Source: Colius striatus (lineage: Eukaryota > Chordata > Aves > Coliiformes > Coliidae). Taken from it: DNA of 64,000 nt. Of this stretch, positions 51,260-64,000 are shown piece after piece; positions within the stretch are counted from its first letter, which is position 1; every line of letters starts with the position of its first letter. Made by a program: the position numbers and the translations under genes. The stretch lies in the NCBI RefSeq assembly GCF_028858725.1, contig NC_084767.1:17189895-17253894 (forward strand). Direction: 5' to 3'. Under the pieces are notes generated by a model. It ran no database searches and was not told the origin of the DNA. It worked only from the letters and a program-made list of their open reading frames with translations.

Positions 51260-54060
51260 TGCCAAAATCACACCCCTACATTCTGTCCCCTGTCTGAATA
51301 TTAAGTCTGCTCCTTATTTGATCACTCGGTTGTCTGTAACTTGAATTCATTTGGCTGTTTAGTTATAAAAATACACATTTTTAGCTAATTATATCATGTA
51401 TGCTAAACTGTAAGTGTGAGGATTGAAAAACTACTTCAAGCAAGTTTGTAAAAGTACCACAACCTGAGAGCTTTCTAATCCCATACAACATTCTTTTGCA
51501 GCTTTTAATTTAACAAGTCTCTGGCCAGACTTGTTGGTCAGAGCAACTTTCCAGTACAGTATGTTTGAATGCACTTTTTAACAGCTAAGAGCTACGAACA
51601 TGTGAAAAAATATTTAATGCTTATGTTAAATTTTTTTATGTACTTTTTGAAACTGGTTTTATAACTTTAGAGTATATAACCATCTTTCAAGGAATAATAA
51701 ATAATTAGCTGATGGATAATTGCATGATGCCTTACGGTTTTCAATAATATACTTTCTTATGCAACGTCATGCAATAAATTTAAATCCAGTGTTTGGCAAC
51801 TTTAATGGAAAAATGTTTCATTTTAAAGTGTCTTAACTAGCAAGGCTGCTTGATTATCTGAATACGTGGGGTATTTTCCTGAAACACAGAAGGGCCACAA
51901 AGTAGTTTCATGTTATGTTAGAGTAAGGTGGTTTTTTTCCAGACTACCAAGTTGCATTTATTTTAGGATTTAGCATTAGTAAAAGAAAAATCTAATCCAA
52001 TGCCCTTGTAACCACCACCTTTAAAGTACAAATAATGTAAATCAGCTTTGCTAGTGTAAATCTTGAAGTAATGTCAAAAGTGGTCTTAGTCTCTTGAGTT
52101 AAACCACTGAAACAGCACAAGAAAGATTTTTGGTCTACTGGAAGATCTGCCAGTGAAATTGCCAGGGGAAAAAAAAGTAGTTGCATTTTCTACGTGTGAA
52201 AATTTATCAACCTGCATCCAATTGGGCAATTTTAGTGTTTTGCACAGGGACAAGACGGATTGTTTTCTGTGGTTTTGCCGTGAAACCTGGCCAGTTTGGT
52301 AGCTGCTGGCTGCCCAAGTGACTTCTGGGAAAAAATTTGGTTATCTGCAGTCTTCATTTCCAGGATTCTGACTGTTTCTCTGTCTTTGAGTGCATTACTT
52401 CTCGAAGGAGAAAGCAGGATATTTTTGAAGAAGGGTGTTGAAGCACCTGCGTCTGTCAACATCTTGTTGATGTTGGCTGCCATTGCCATGGAGCTGTGAC
52501 TGGTGTTTCTATGTGCTGTGGATGTTTTGCTCTAATCTCTCTAATGAAGGTAGGGTTTCAGCCCTGGAGTTGCTGTTTCACCGTGATGGGTTTGAGTTTC
52601 ACTGAGTAGTTTGTTTTCTCCTTGTACAAGTACAAATTGTTGCAAGTGCTTCTGCTGAATCCCTTTTACTCACCATTGTAGGTCTTCTCCAAAATAATTT
52701 AGGCCTTATGTTTCCAATATCCGTGGCAGAAAATGTATTTCTGGTGGATTTGAATAAGTTTCTCTCTTGACCTGCTCGGCTTGAATCTCAGATTTAAAGC
52801 CTATAGTCACACAGCAAATAAATGAGACTTACTCCTTGCCCAGATCTGAACTCATTTGATTGAATATTGATGATCATTTCCCCACAGTCCTAGATTGTGC
52901 ATTTGAGTAAGATGAATAATTCAGAAACTGACTAATGAAAATTGGAACCGAAGTTTATTACTGCACAATCATATGCAAAATGTTAAGCCTAGTTTGTGCA
53001 CGGTGAAGTTTAGAGTGATGGTGTCGGATAGCTTTTCAAATGACCAGTGTAAGAGAAATCTGCATTTAAACTAGTGCTCAGCTGTAGTTGTCTCTGTTGT
53101 ATAGATCAAAACTGGAGGTAAGAAATGGCCTCTCACCAGCACGTGGACAACATCTGAGTCTTTGCTACTTACAGGTGTTACCTAGGCGACATGTCTTTTT
53201 TCTCTAAATTTTTCTGATGATGCAGAGAACAGCAGCTAAATCAGTAGATGGTGTAAATATTAAAAATGCTACTTGCAGTGTCACATTGTGGCATTGATGT
53301 GAGAGAGCTGGGACTGTGTTGCCTGCACTTATGGAAATGAAGCTGGAGGGGTTCTGCTGCAGACACTTCCACAGGCTGAGCCATTGGGTGGGTACTGTGA
53401 GGTCCTTTTCACCTGCTCTTCCACCTGACTAGAAATAACATTGGCAGTTAGGAAAGGGGTGATAGTATTAAGAATTTTAAAAGAAAGGAGGTGATACTGC
53501 TTTAACAGTATGTTATAAGAGTAATTCTTAGTATTTTGGAAATACTCAGATGTCGTGTTTCCTATGTAGGGTGCTAGTTTAAACGTGGTTGTAATAAGGG
53601 CATGAAGAAATCTGGACCTTGTGTTTATCCACCTGGGTATTGCAATGGTTCCTGTTGTGGCGACAGCTGAGCAACACTCAGCTCCATATGCAAATAATCC
53701 TGCTCTGTTTCATATCATTCAGTAGAGGAAGTCTCTTTCTTCTGTAGTTACGTTCTCTTGTGCACATGAATGTGAATGGGTGTTGTGTGTCTGTGCGAAG
53801 ACTTCATTAATAGACAAGTATACTGACGCGAGTTTTTCTAGTGGTTTTCATCTCTACCCCCTTCACATCTCCCCTGTCATTTATTTTGGGAGGTTTCTAT
53901 GATTGTGACCAGTCTTACTTAACTTAAAAGCAACATTCACATTTGTGTCCGACTTCTCTGAATTTTTTTTTTTGCACTCTTGACTATGCAGATTTCAATT
54001 AGACATCACTTTAAAGAATGTGAAAAAGAAAACTCATTAATAAAGATGTTATTTATGAAG
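51260..54060 (+). other. SAR1B: SAR1B 3'UTR, proximal part likely and distal part possible
   Basis: The first 520 bases to the AATAAA pair are very likely 3'UTR. From memory, mammalian SAR1B mRNAs have a long 3'UTR, so transcription to the AATAAA at 54039-54044 is possible but not shown by the sequence. An 85-codon minus-strand frame at 52232-52489 lies within it and matches nothing I recognise. Confidence 0.45.
51696..51701 (+). terminator. SAR1B: SAR1B poly(A) signal AATAAA (proximal)
   Basis: AATAAA in an AT-rich stretch 437 bases after the stop codon; a second AATAAA follows at 51773-51778. Either would give a short 3'UTR. Longer isoforms are possible because further AATAAA hexamers occur downstream (for example 54039-54044). 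Confidence 0.5.
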
Positions 54061-54550
54061 TGTCTCATTTGTTTTTACATCACAGCAGTTCTTTAAAAGA
54101 AATGAACGAAGATTTCTAAGACACAGCTGCTTCTGACAGTGGCCTGTATTTCACAGCGGTGACCCCATACACTAGTGTCTGGGTTGAATAAGACTTATTT
54201 TTATTGGATTTAATAAAACTTGGGGTTTAGTGTGTATTATGTAACTGAGACATTGCTGTATTTCAGTCTTGGTTTAATCAATTTTTTCAGCAGCAGTTAT
54301 TGGCATTGGAGATGGGAGGATCTTTGAGCTTTCTCATTTATCCTCTTGCCAGATCAAGGCTATTTCATTACCATTTCTGTATTCAAGTGTTCAGGTACTG
54401 TCTGATGTGCCACACATGACCTGTAGCATCCACTGCTGTGTGATACCTGCATGCATGTGGGCTTTACTGTAGTTTTGATAATTGGAATTGAGTGTCAAAT
54501 ATAACATTTGGCATCTGTTTATTTGTAACTAAAGTCAAGTCAGGAAAACA

Positions 54551-54657
54551 ATGCCTGGACATGTTCCTGTGTGACCTGATCTAGGTGACCCTGCTTCTGC
54601 AAGGGGGTTGGACTAGATGATCTCTAAACGTCCCTTCCAACCCCTACCATTCTATGG
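54551..54657 (+). mobile_element. CR1 LINE 3' end fragment
   Basis: About 107 bp: CCTGGACATGTTCCTGTGTG, ACCTGATCTAGGTGACCCTG, GGGGGTTGGACTAGATGATC and the tail ACCCCTACCATTCTATGG. It closely resembles the 8.5 kb copy, so it probably belongs to the same subfamily. Only the extreme 3' end is kept. Confidence 0.92.
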
Positions 54658-57600
54658 TATCCAGTCTCAGTCAATTCATAGGTCTGAAGTCAAGTTTTTC
54701 TTCTCTAGTTTGTACTGTTCAAGTATTTGGTTGCTGCCAAGCAAAGTCCAATCTTTCCATTGGCTACCGCATGCACAGATGTAGTGGAGATAATGTGATT
54801 GTTAGTTAGAGAGTTGGGAGTTACACTGAAAACAACCTCATCCTGGGACTGTCAATGGGGACATGTAGCTTGTTTGCACTTGGAGAAACCACTCTTTGCA
54901 CTAGGATCTCAGCGTGGAAGTAAACATTCTCTGTTTTGAAATGCATGTGCCTTAAATTTTTAAAAGCATAACTTTTATAATAAACTACAGAAGAAAAGGT
55001 AAAGCTGAAAGTGTTCTGAACCATATGCTTAATGTGACGTGTGTATGTTATCCCATCCTGTGCTCAAAGTGCAAGTACCAGGAATAGGAAATGAAATTCT
55101 GACTTGGAATTTGAAGGAGATTAAAGCAGGTAACTCCTATCAAATCTGGAAAACCAGGAAAGATGTGCTAACTTAGTACACCGTATAGTACTGAGTTTGG
55201 GTTTTTTCAGCCAGGTGCAATAATTCAGTCTTTACTATGTTTTCTGTTCATGTGTACATGGAAGCAAATCCTCTACTAAGAAAACCATATCAGCGTGGAA
55301 AAAAAATGATACTACCTTTGTTGCAATTTTAGAGTAAGGTGGAAGGATTTGATCTTCCAGGGAAGTGATACTGCCTTAGAATCCAGCTGCCCTGCAGCTG
55401 TTGGCACTTCTGATGGGACCATCAGTGAGGATCACACCAAGTTTAGGTGCTCATCTGAGTCCACTCAACCCTGTTTGGCATGACCCACAGGAAGTTTTAT
55501 TAACCTACTGTGACACAGTTATTTTACAATCCTAAATATGCAGTCTCCATAGTTTACATCTTTCAAGTTATTTTTTTACTTGACTGATTTTGAGCTTCTG
55601 AGGCAGAGGGCTCTGCTTGTCTTTGTTTGAGCTGTGGTGGAGATGAAAGCCAGAGAGACTAGGTCATACTTGGTCACTGTCTGAATAGAAGGAGCTAAGC
55701 AATGGAACCTGGATGCTGCTTCCCTGTGTCCTCGAGGGATGACAGAAGCTTTCATTGTTTGCAAGCTGCTGAAGATACCGCACAAACTGTGTGTAGATCA
55801 ATGTCATTTTGGGTAACCTCCTCTGTGTTCATAGCAGAAAAGCCCCTGTAAGTGTGGACCATTCACTGTCAGCTGTGGTCCACCCAACTAGTAGGCAAGT
55901 TAAAAGAACAGCACTAAAACTTGCAATATGTGGAGTGGGTGCAAAGCTTGGATCCACTTGTAATTCCTGATTCTCTTTCCTAAGTGTGCAATGTAAACAA
56001 ATGCTCTCCTTGTCAAAGGAGAATTGAAAGCCATACCTTCACTATTGAGTCCAAATGCCTGGTTTTGGCACAGGCAAATAAGAATTTATATCATTTGGTT
56101 AAGTTTTGCCTGCCCAAAGTCAGTACTTTAGTATCAGAGTGGTTTGATTCACTCCCACGAGCAACACTTGCTGGAGCAAACCCCTGGCAGCAGCTTGGGG
56201 CAGAAATGAGCTGTTGGAGACTTGATCTTAGCAATTCAGTGATATTTGAGTATCTGAGGCCGGGAGTGGATATAACTGGTTTGTTGATGAGGGTGTACTG
56301 TGACAAGCTGCTGCCCTGGGAAGGGATGGGACTGGCACTCAGTCATCTCTGGGGATGGGGAAGCGGAGCTAACGAGAGGGACCTGATCATGCCCTGTTGA
56401 GAGAATCTGAAGTGTCTCATGATTTGTAGCAGACAGGGTTTCTGCACAAAGGAAGCTGTTTTTCAGTGAGAAGGCGGCTCCTGAGAAGAAAGCTAGGGTT
56501 TAAGTTAGAGTTTGCTGAAGTCCTTGTTAAAGGCTTGTTGGAACCTGAAAGCTTTGCCAGTAGCAGGAAATCAGCCTGAAGGGGGTCAGTGCTGGAGTGA
56601 ACTGTGAGCATATCTAGGAAACACTTGACCAAGTTCCTGGCTGTGCAAGGGAGGAAAGGAAGAACTAATTAGATTGAAAAATGTCCTCTTACCAGTGAGG
56701 TAAGAGGGGAGAACAATTATGAACAGGGCTCCTAATGCTGCTCTGCCACAGCTTGTTTGTGGGCTGACCCCGAGGCTGGTATTTGGAAACACTGTTGCTT
56801 GTGAAAGCAAAGGGGAGAGAGAAATTAGCTGGTGACAGGAGCCGTATTTCCATCAGTCTGTGCACACTATGGGAACACCAGTGTTTGTCAGGTTATTTGG
56901 AAATCCATCCAGTATCCTACAGTTAAGCTGAAGTTTGCCAAGTCACTGAAAACTGCTGATCCTTCGTCGAGTGCTGCCCAAGGACAAAGCTGAGGTCACC
57001 TGTTTGGTGCACTTTACTTCGGACCAGTGATAAGCACGAGCTGCAGAGCTTAGAGCTGTGTTTTAAGCTCTCTCATGCCTGTTGGCACTTGGAGCTGGGC
57101 ACTTGAGTTCAGCTTAGGCTATTGGTTCTGGCCCCAGGTTCTGTTTTCTCTCTGCTTTCTTAGAGGAGGGTTTAGGTTCAAATAAATTGGAACTGTGAAA
57201 AGAAGACTCCAGTATGAGCCACTGAATTCTTCTGTTCCTTGCTCTCTGTGTGTGTATATATGTAATATATCTAAAATATGTAAATATATATGTATGCATA
57301 TATATGCACGAGAGGTTTAAAATAAATCTATTCAAAATACTGTTACTGAGATGCATTAGCATGAAATTGCAGAGGACGTTTAGTGAAAGTCTCACAGTAG
57401 GTTGTAAAGGCTAAAAAAAAAATCAGAAGGAGTTTGCAGTAGAGAAAATGAAAAGCTTTTGCTTTACTGGTGAATAAATAATTACAGGAGATACTGTGGG
57501 AGAAATTCAGATGTGTGGCTGCAGTCAGGCGAGCAGCTGGAGTCCTGGGCACTGCCTGGAGAAACAGAGCTCAGGCGGAACAGGAGGAGGCAGAGCTAAT

Positions 57601-58300
57601 AATATAGCTTGCCTTTTTTTAGAACTTACACTGTGTTACTGGCATCTGAGACGCTTTTAGCATTGGTAGAAAGAAGTTTGGGTGTTCTGACAAAATGAGC
57701 TGTTTACTCTAGCAGTTTTTAGCCAGAGTGGCCCACCCGCTCACTGCTGCTTGCTACTCTCTGATGGCTGGCTCTGGAGAGCTCCAGTGAACCTCCTGGA
57801 CAAGATTATGTTGAGTTGACATTTGTACCTGAAAATTTGTCTGTAAAGAGAACTTCTTTTTGATTTGTAGTTTGGTTTTTTTGGTTGTGGGGGTTTTTTT
57901 TTACTTCTAGTCCTCCTATCTGTTATTATCACATCTGTAACATCCTTTTGTTTCTTAATCTGTAATTTGAATTGCCTCCTAAGTTTAAGAATATGTATAT
58001 TACTTTTTTCCCCCAAAGTTATTTTAGGGAGAGCTTTTCTTCCAGCAGTTTCACGTTACAAATTTCTTCCCCAGGATTTTAAAGGACGCCCTCTGTGAAA
58101 GAAGAAATTCTGCTTGTGTTATCTCAGAGCCTTTGTCAGGCAGAATGCAAGAGAGAGTCAATAAAAGATTTACGTTTGTTTGCCATTATTGTTTTGGGAG
58201 AAATGAGGAAAACAAAAGTTAGGGTCACTGTGGTTAGTTGAAGTTCACAGAGATGCTGCAAGTCTGACTGCAGCAAAGAATGTGTAACAGATCTTCACGC
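54658..58300. other. Downstream intergenic DNA, no gene recognised
   Basis: Moderately AT-rich sequence with short open frames only. No exon pair with matching splice phases or known protein motif was found on either strand. It includes the microsatellite at 57248-57310. Confidence 0.5.
57248..57310. repeat. TA/TATG-rich microsatellite
   Basis: Degenerate alternating tract (GTGTGTATATATG, ATATATCTAAAATATG, ATATATATGTATGCATATAT) with several small palindromes. It is similar in composition to the tract in DDX46 intron 1 but not obviously homologous. Confidence 0.8.
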
Positions 58301-61300
58301 ATGTGACACTGGGATGGAGTCTATTTATGTCTCTGTAAACATGAAATTATGAAATACATGCCAGGGAGATGGTGCTGATGAAGTCCTCATCTGACCTGGT
58401 CAGCTCCTGTTGGATGTGCCCCTCTCTGGGAGCACAGAGGGAGCTGGAACTTTGCAGAACATCGTGCTGTTGGAAGATACTTATTGAAAAGGGTGCAGGT
58501 GGAGCAATAAAACCAAGTAAGCACTTAGTAAGTTTAAGAGTGAAGGTACTGTGAGTTTCTGTGATAACATATTACACACTTTGGGGACATAAGAGCGCTT
58601 CACAAAGACAGTGTCTAGAAAAAAGTCACCAAACCCCCTGTATTTTCTTTTGTGCAGTCCATATTTGAGATAAAATCTTGAACAAGTTTGTGGCTGAGAC
58701 TTGGATCCTTTCTGCAAAATTAAAAAATAAGTGTGTCTCCAAGATTGAAAACGAAGGGGAAAATATGGGGGAGAAATGGGCCATTGATGCTGTGCTTTGG
58801 TACTCGTTAGTTGGTACCCACAGTGACCTGCAGGGTATGAGGTTGTGGGGGGGCAGGACCAGCTCCTGCTGCAGAACCAGCCCTCCCCTGCTGCTGCTAC
58901 TCTCTGGGACCTGTGTCCCACCTGCACTCGCTGGAACCATCCCTGGTACCTCTGCTCTGCATCTGCCCAGTGCTGGGCCTGCATCCTCAGTGCAAAAGTC
59001 AGTGATGTTCCCCACACAGCTGCCTCATTCCCCTCACTATTCGAGGCTACTGCAGGTCTGCCCTAGCATAGCCTCTCCTCCCTCAGCAGCAGTACTCAGT
59101 GTAGCTCGCTGCTACAAGGAGGCTTGGGCAGCCTCCTGGGGATCTAGAGCCTGTTGCAGGAGGGGGTTGAGTGGGCAGGGAGTAGGCTCTGGGCAGGAGC
59201 TGGTTGGGACAGGCAGCAGCCTGCCTGTGCAGGCAGATGAGTGGTGGCAGGTGGGAGGAAAACCAGAGCCTAACCTAGGGACTGGGTGAGAAAGTCATGC
59301 AAGGAGGCAGAGCAAAAACATGGAGGAAGAAAAGACCAATGGGATCCTGGATTTATTTCATTCCTGGTTTCCTCATCTCGCAGAAGAGGCAGTCAAACTC
59401 CTGCCATATTGCAGCAAGTCCCTGAGCAGCCAGTCCTTTCAAAGTCCCTCCATTTACACAGACATCCCCCAAACCTGGAGCAGCTCCTCCTTTACTCTGT
59501 GATGTAGCCCATAGAATATGCCTTGCAGCCCTGTGCCTGTCCTCTCTAGCCTATATGTACGTATCTCTCTAGAAATCAATCTTCCCAGCCCTGGTTTTTG
59601 GGAAGTTTTTTGGGTTTTGTGCTAAGACTAAAAAATTCTGGGAAGCGGAAGAAAAAGCATCACCCCCACAAAGTCATTTCCAGTACAGGAGAGCTTGGTG
59701 GGAAAAAGCTGTGCCAGATGTGGAGGCTTCAACTGGGAGCTCAGGCTGGCCTGTTGCTGCTGCTTAGGAGCCAAAAAGAACCCCAAGCCCCAAATTCAAC
59801 TCATTCCCCCACAAAAACATGTTTATACTCCACACTGCATGGGTAGGCAGCTCTGCCAGCAGTGAAGTGTTGGTGACTGTTCTGGAAACTTTGTCCAGAG
59901 ATGATTTGCAGAAGGCTTCATATGGATCTTCTAAAGGTGAACAAAGGACAACATAGAAGAGAGGGGAGGCAAGAAAAATTAAATGGTGTTAAAATTTCAC
60001 ATCAATATTCTGCTTGCTGTTAGACAAAACCAGAAATTTGTGCCCCAGTTTATGCTTATCATGGTGTGCAGCCCACTTTTGGAGTACTTGGCAGAACTCA
60101 TCACTCAGAACTCATCCAGTAAGTCTGGATGTTCTTTGTATTCCTCCCATTGATTTTCAAGTAATGTTCTTGCACTTTGCCTCAGACATGCCAACGTTAT
60201 GGCTGCCTTGTGCAATCCTCCTGTGTCCTGGAGATGCATCTCAACCCATCCCAACCCAACTGAACTGTGGGCAGGGTTTGCTGGAGCAATGTGTTGCCTG
60301 AGCAGACACAGCTCCTTTTGACTCCAGTTGCACCATGTCTGTGGGAGATTTGAGCCATGATTTACATCACACAAGAAAGTCTAGCATCTTATATTTAGGG
60401 GAAGGTGTTGAATATCATTCACTCTGAACAACTGTGGGATTCAGAGGAAATAATGATCCAACCCCCTTAGTTTCTTTTGCTTTATTGAGAGTTATTCAGT
60501 AGCAGAAGTACACAAGAAGAATTACTAGGGTCTGGATGCATAAGAAAAGCAAGATTGAGCCTTTCATTTTGTGCCTTTAAAGACTCGGTTTTGCTGGTGG
60601 AAAATTTTCACATCTCTTATGTGCTGCTGCTGGCCCTGCATTTGCTGGGCAGGGGTGATGTATCACTGGGTGGTGGGAGCCTGGATCCAAAAAGAGCTCC
60701 TTTGGCTTGGATTTCAAGAAGATATGGTTGAAATCTGTGTAATATCAACGAAGTGAATAATTTGGATGGTGGCTTCATTTGCCCTATGGATTCTTATATA
60801 TGAGGTATGTCTCAGTAATGAGCAGTTGTGTTTTCTGCCTCATGGCAGGCTGTTTTCTGAAAACTTGCTATTTCCAGATATTTTAGTTCTAGTATTTAGA
60901 TATTTGTCTCTCCTTATGAGTTTTTGTATTTAAACAGCAGGCAGACTGTCAGTAAGATGTGATTTGGGTGAATGCTCTTCATAAAAGACAATTACAAAAG
61001 CAAACCGAATGATCACTCTGGGTTCAGGTTGGGAAGTAAGGATAAAATGAAGCTTAAATAGCCATGAGTCAATGCAGTGATTAAGTGCCTCTTTATTGGT
61101 AAATAAAGGCTGGCTGCTGTTGCTTGTTTGAAGTCCCCTGCCCAGAGGGCTTCGGAAAGTGGTGATGCAGAGTGATGAGTCAGTTTAGAACAATAGTTTC
61201 TTCATGTGAAATGACTTAGGATAAAAGAAAAACAGGTTTTTCAAGAAGCTGAAGCCAATGAAAAAAAAAAGGGGGAATAAAATAATAGAACATCTTTAAG

Positions 61301-64000
61301 CCTATGTTGAAAGCATTAACTATTTTTCTAAAGTGTGAGGCAGAGGCTGTGGTGGATGCCTGAGGCCAGTGGGTTACACTGTGCCTCTTCCAGTTAGTTT
61401 TCCACTTTCAGAGCAGATAACCAGAGCAAAGAAAGATTAATACAATGTGTTATGAGTATTAAATATGATGATCTGCATGATGCTCCCTACCAGCTCCTCT
61501 CTGTCCAGGTTAAGGCAGAAAGTTGGTCCCATGGAGTGGAGGGTAGGATGGCTCCTGGCACTGCCCAGCTCACCATGGGATGCTCTCAGGGTGGGAATGT
61601 CCCCTGCCACTGACCAAAGAGGATCTTCCCTCAACTAAAAGTGCTGCCAGGTGCAATGCTCTGCAAATGACTTTCCCTTTGTCATAGATTCCTCCAGCAA
61701 GAGTAGCATGTGCCATTCTGTGCTTTTCATGGCACCACAAATGTCCATTTTAGGTGTTCTGTAGAGTTTTATTGCAGAAATTATCACGTTTGCAATCTGA
61801 ATGCAAATAGGTACAATTTTTTGAAGGACTTAATTACATCAGAGCAATTAGGGAAAGGAGAGGCAAGCTACTGTCTGTCAACAAAAACACAGTAATCGGA
61901 CTAATCCAGTTTCCTTTCTTGCACCGCATATATTCTTTTGATGGGTTATCAATTTCCCAGGATCCTCCCTCAGCCCTCTGGGTCCTGCACCTCGTTGAGT
62001 TTCTCTGAAGGAGGAGAAAGCTGGGGGCTTGGCTAAGGCTGCTGTCATCTCCTCACTGCCAGTGGGTTTTTGTTCAGAGTTCAGGTCTGTATGTCTCAGC
62101 CGTGACCGCCGGGGCTTCCTGCTCTCACTACTTTCCATCCATAGGTGGCAGCAGGATTTAAAAGCTTTAACTTCCCGACATGGATGTTTTTCAGAAACCC
62201 AGGGAGTTGTGCAACCGTCTCCAGGATTCTGCTGAACGGAATTGGTGTAAGAGAATTCTTTTCAAGGGACAAAACGTCCTTCGCAGCTCTTTGCTGAGTT
62301 GCTCTGTGAGGATGAAGGGTAAGGAGGGGCAAGGTGAGCCAACATAGAATCGCAAAGAGCAGCAATTTTATCCAATAAGTAAGTTACCCAGGAAAAACAA
62401 TATGGTTAGCAGCTTTCATTTGCAGAAGCACACGGATGCAAAAAGTCTTGTTTGTAATGCGGATTTAAGCTTCGTTGCTCCAACTCGCTTTTGTATTTTC
62501 TGTATGTCTCTGCCTGCAATTGGGATCTCTCTCCTCTGCCCTGTGGGCATGCCTGGCTGGAGCAGCCTTGAGTGGCATCACTCAGCATGGCAGAGACACA
62601 GGGATGACCCGGGGCTCGTGGAGCATGACCTGCTCCGTGGTGCACACAACCTTCGGCACTAGGGATCTCCACCAGGGCAGCCACGGTCTGATGCTGCTGG
62701 GCTCGGCAGTGCTGTGAGCCAGCGCTCCTCCAGCCTCCCCATCGCCTTCTGAGGATGAAGCAGATAAAAGATGAAGGTCAGCATTCAGGTGTCTCGACTC
62801 CCAGCAGTTTTAGGTTGTGCTGTTCAATGTGTCCCAGGTGACTCTCTCTGGTTTGTCTTGTATTTTCCTTAGGGCTGTGCCAGGCTCACTCAAACAAATC
62901 AGACTGTGAGGCCAAGGAACAGCCAAAAGGTGAGCTGGCTGCAGGCAGCAGAAAGGTCAGAGGGCTCCTTGGGAGGCAGCATGAGGAAAGCACTTGTTTG
63001 GAGGAAGCACTGAGTCAGAGCTGCCTCCCAGGGCAATTAATCAGGAATTTGTTAAAGCAGGGCTGGCCAGAGGTGAGAAAGGAAAACTCGGTGGAGGGTG
63101 CACAGTGCTGTACAGGAGCCGCACTGGGTGAGAGAAACTCTCCATATAAGTCATTATATTTCTGCAAAAATGAATCATTGTTTTAATTGAATGAGATACT
63201 CTTCTCCATCTGCCTATTAGTTGATGGAGTGTTGCTGGAGCAATGGTAATGGCTCACTTGGAAACCATGGAGGTGGCAGGAGTTTTGACAGGCAGTAGAG
63301 CAATCCTAAATGAACCTTTGCAAGCTGCATATGGTGCATGTGGAAATTAAATGATAATAAAATGGTAGTTATAGTAATGCATCTATGCACAAGGAGCTCT
63401 GGAACTCAGACCTGAGGGGAAGCAGCCAAAGGAGAAGGAGAAAGTCTGAGTCTGTGTACAGAACTCCTGGGACTGTTGGCTCCTGCGTGATGGGGGGAAA
63501 TAAGGCATGTTCAGCTCAGCCGTGGAAGGTGCAGTAAGGGAGCAGGACTGGGGCTGGTGAGCAGAGGAGCTTGGAGAGGACACAGTCCTCTCCAGAAGAG
63601 AGGGAGCCCGTCCAACTCTCTGCACCACCCAGAGTGGATGCTGGCCTCAGCTGCACCTCGAGGAATTGCATCTTCTTCTGGGGGAACAGTAAATGAAGCT
63701 ACATTTCCATCCTCATACCATGCTTAAATAAATATGCTGCATACTGTTTGCTCACGCAGGGTAAGGAGGAGATTTCCCTTGACCTGTATGTGATGTGTTG
63801 ACCTGGGGCAATACACAGCTTGCCAGGGAAGGGGACCCCTCCATCCCCATGGCCCCTGCTCTGTGGCAAAGCTCTGCACTGAAGTACTGTCACTTGTTTA
63901 CAGCCCTTAGCTGGCACTGCTGGCAAAATTACCCCTATTTTGACACCTCTCAGAAGCTATCAGTGATGAGTGACGGCTCTGCCAGAGCAGCAGCACTGCT
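58301..64000. other. Downstream region of mixed GC content, no gene recognised
   Basis: GC content rises in patches (58.8-59.3, 62.5-63.1 and 63.4-63.9 kb). The longest frame runs on the plus strand from an ATG at 58765 to 59289 (about 174 codons), with a 178-codon antisense frame across part of it; neither shows a domain I recognise. By synteny the next gene should be JADE2, pointing toward SAR1B, but none of its PHD-finger or C-terminal coding sequence is visible, so it must lie beyond 64 kb or have only UTR here. Confidence 0.45.

Overview
The window is vertebrate nuclear DNA, almost certainly from a bird. Its genes are split into many short exons with GT-AG introns. There are three CpG-island promoters, and three fragments match the 3' end of the avian CR1 LINE, two of them ending in the typical ATTCTATG-like tail. 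I cannot name the species. Gene order is DDX46, CAMLG and SEC24A on the minus strand and SAR1B on the plus strand, the block I know from human 5q31.1. There are no bacterial features, CRISPR arrays or intact mobile elements.

Layout. At 1-5222 is the 5' end of DDX46 (minus): the first four coding exons plus the edge of the fifth, encoding the RS-rich N-terminus of a spliceosomal DEAD-box helicase. 5.4-7.5 kb is intergenic, starting with a small GC-rich tandem repeat. CAMLG (minus, 4 coding exons, 292 aa) lies at 7973-11990 with its CpG-island promoter just above. After a short intergenic gap, SEC24A (minus, 23 coding exons, 1103 aa reconstructed in frame) fills 17005-39370, with a 3'UTR reaching to about 14.1 kb. 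A single GC-rich island at about 39.4-40.1 kb separates SEC24A from SAR1B (plus, 6 coding exons, 198 aa, 44302-51259), which starts in the opposite direction. From about 51.8 kb to the end I find no gene I recognise, only possible extended SAR1B 3'UTR, a CR1 fragment, a microsatellite and unassigned sequence. The next gene expected from synteny, JADE2, is not visible.

Biology. SAR1B is the GTPase that starts COPII coat assembly at ER exit sites, and SEC24A is the cargo-selecting subunit of the inner coat that it recruits. Here they appear to share one head-to-head promoter. CAMLG is an ER membrane receptor subunit for insertion of tail-anchored proteins, so three adjacent genes serve the early secretory pathway. 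DDX46 belongs to the U2 snRNP branch-site machinery. The most interesting candidates are the compact bidirectional COPII promoter, paired CRE-type sites upstream of CAMLG, and a tandem IRF-like element in SEC24A intron 1. I see no evidence for a wholly new biological system.
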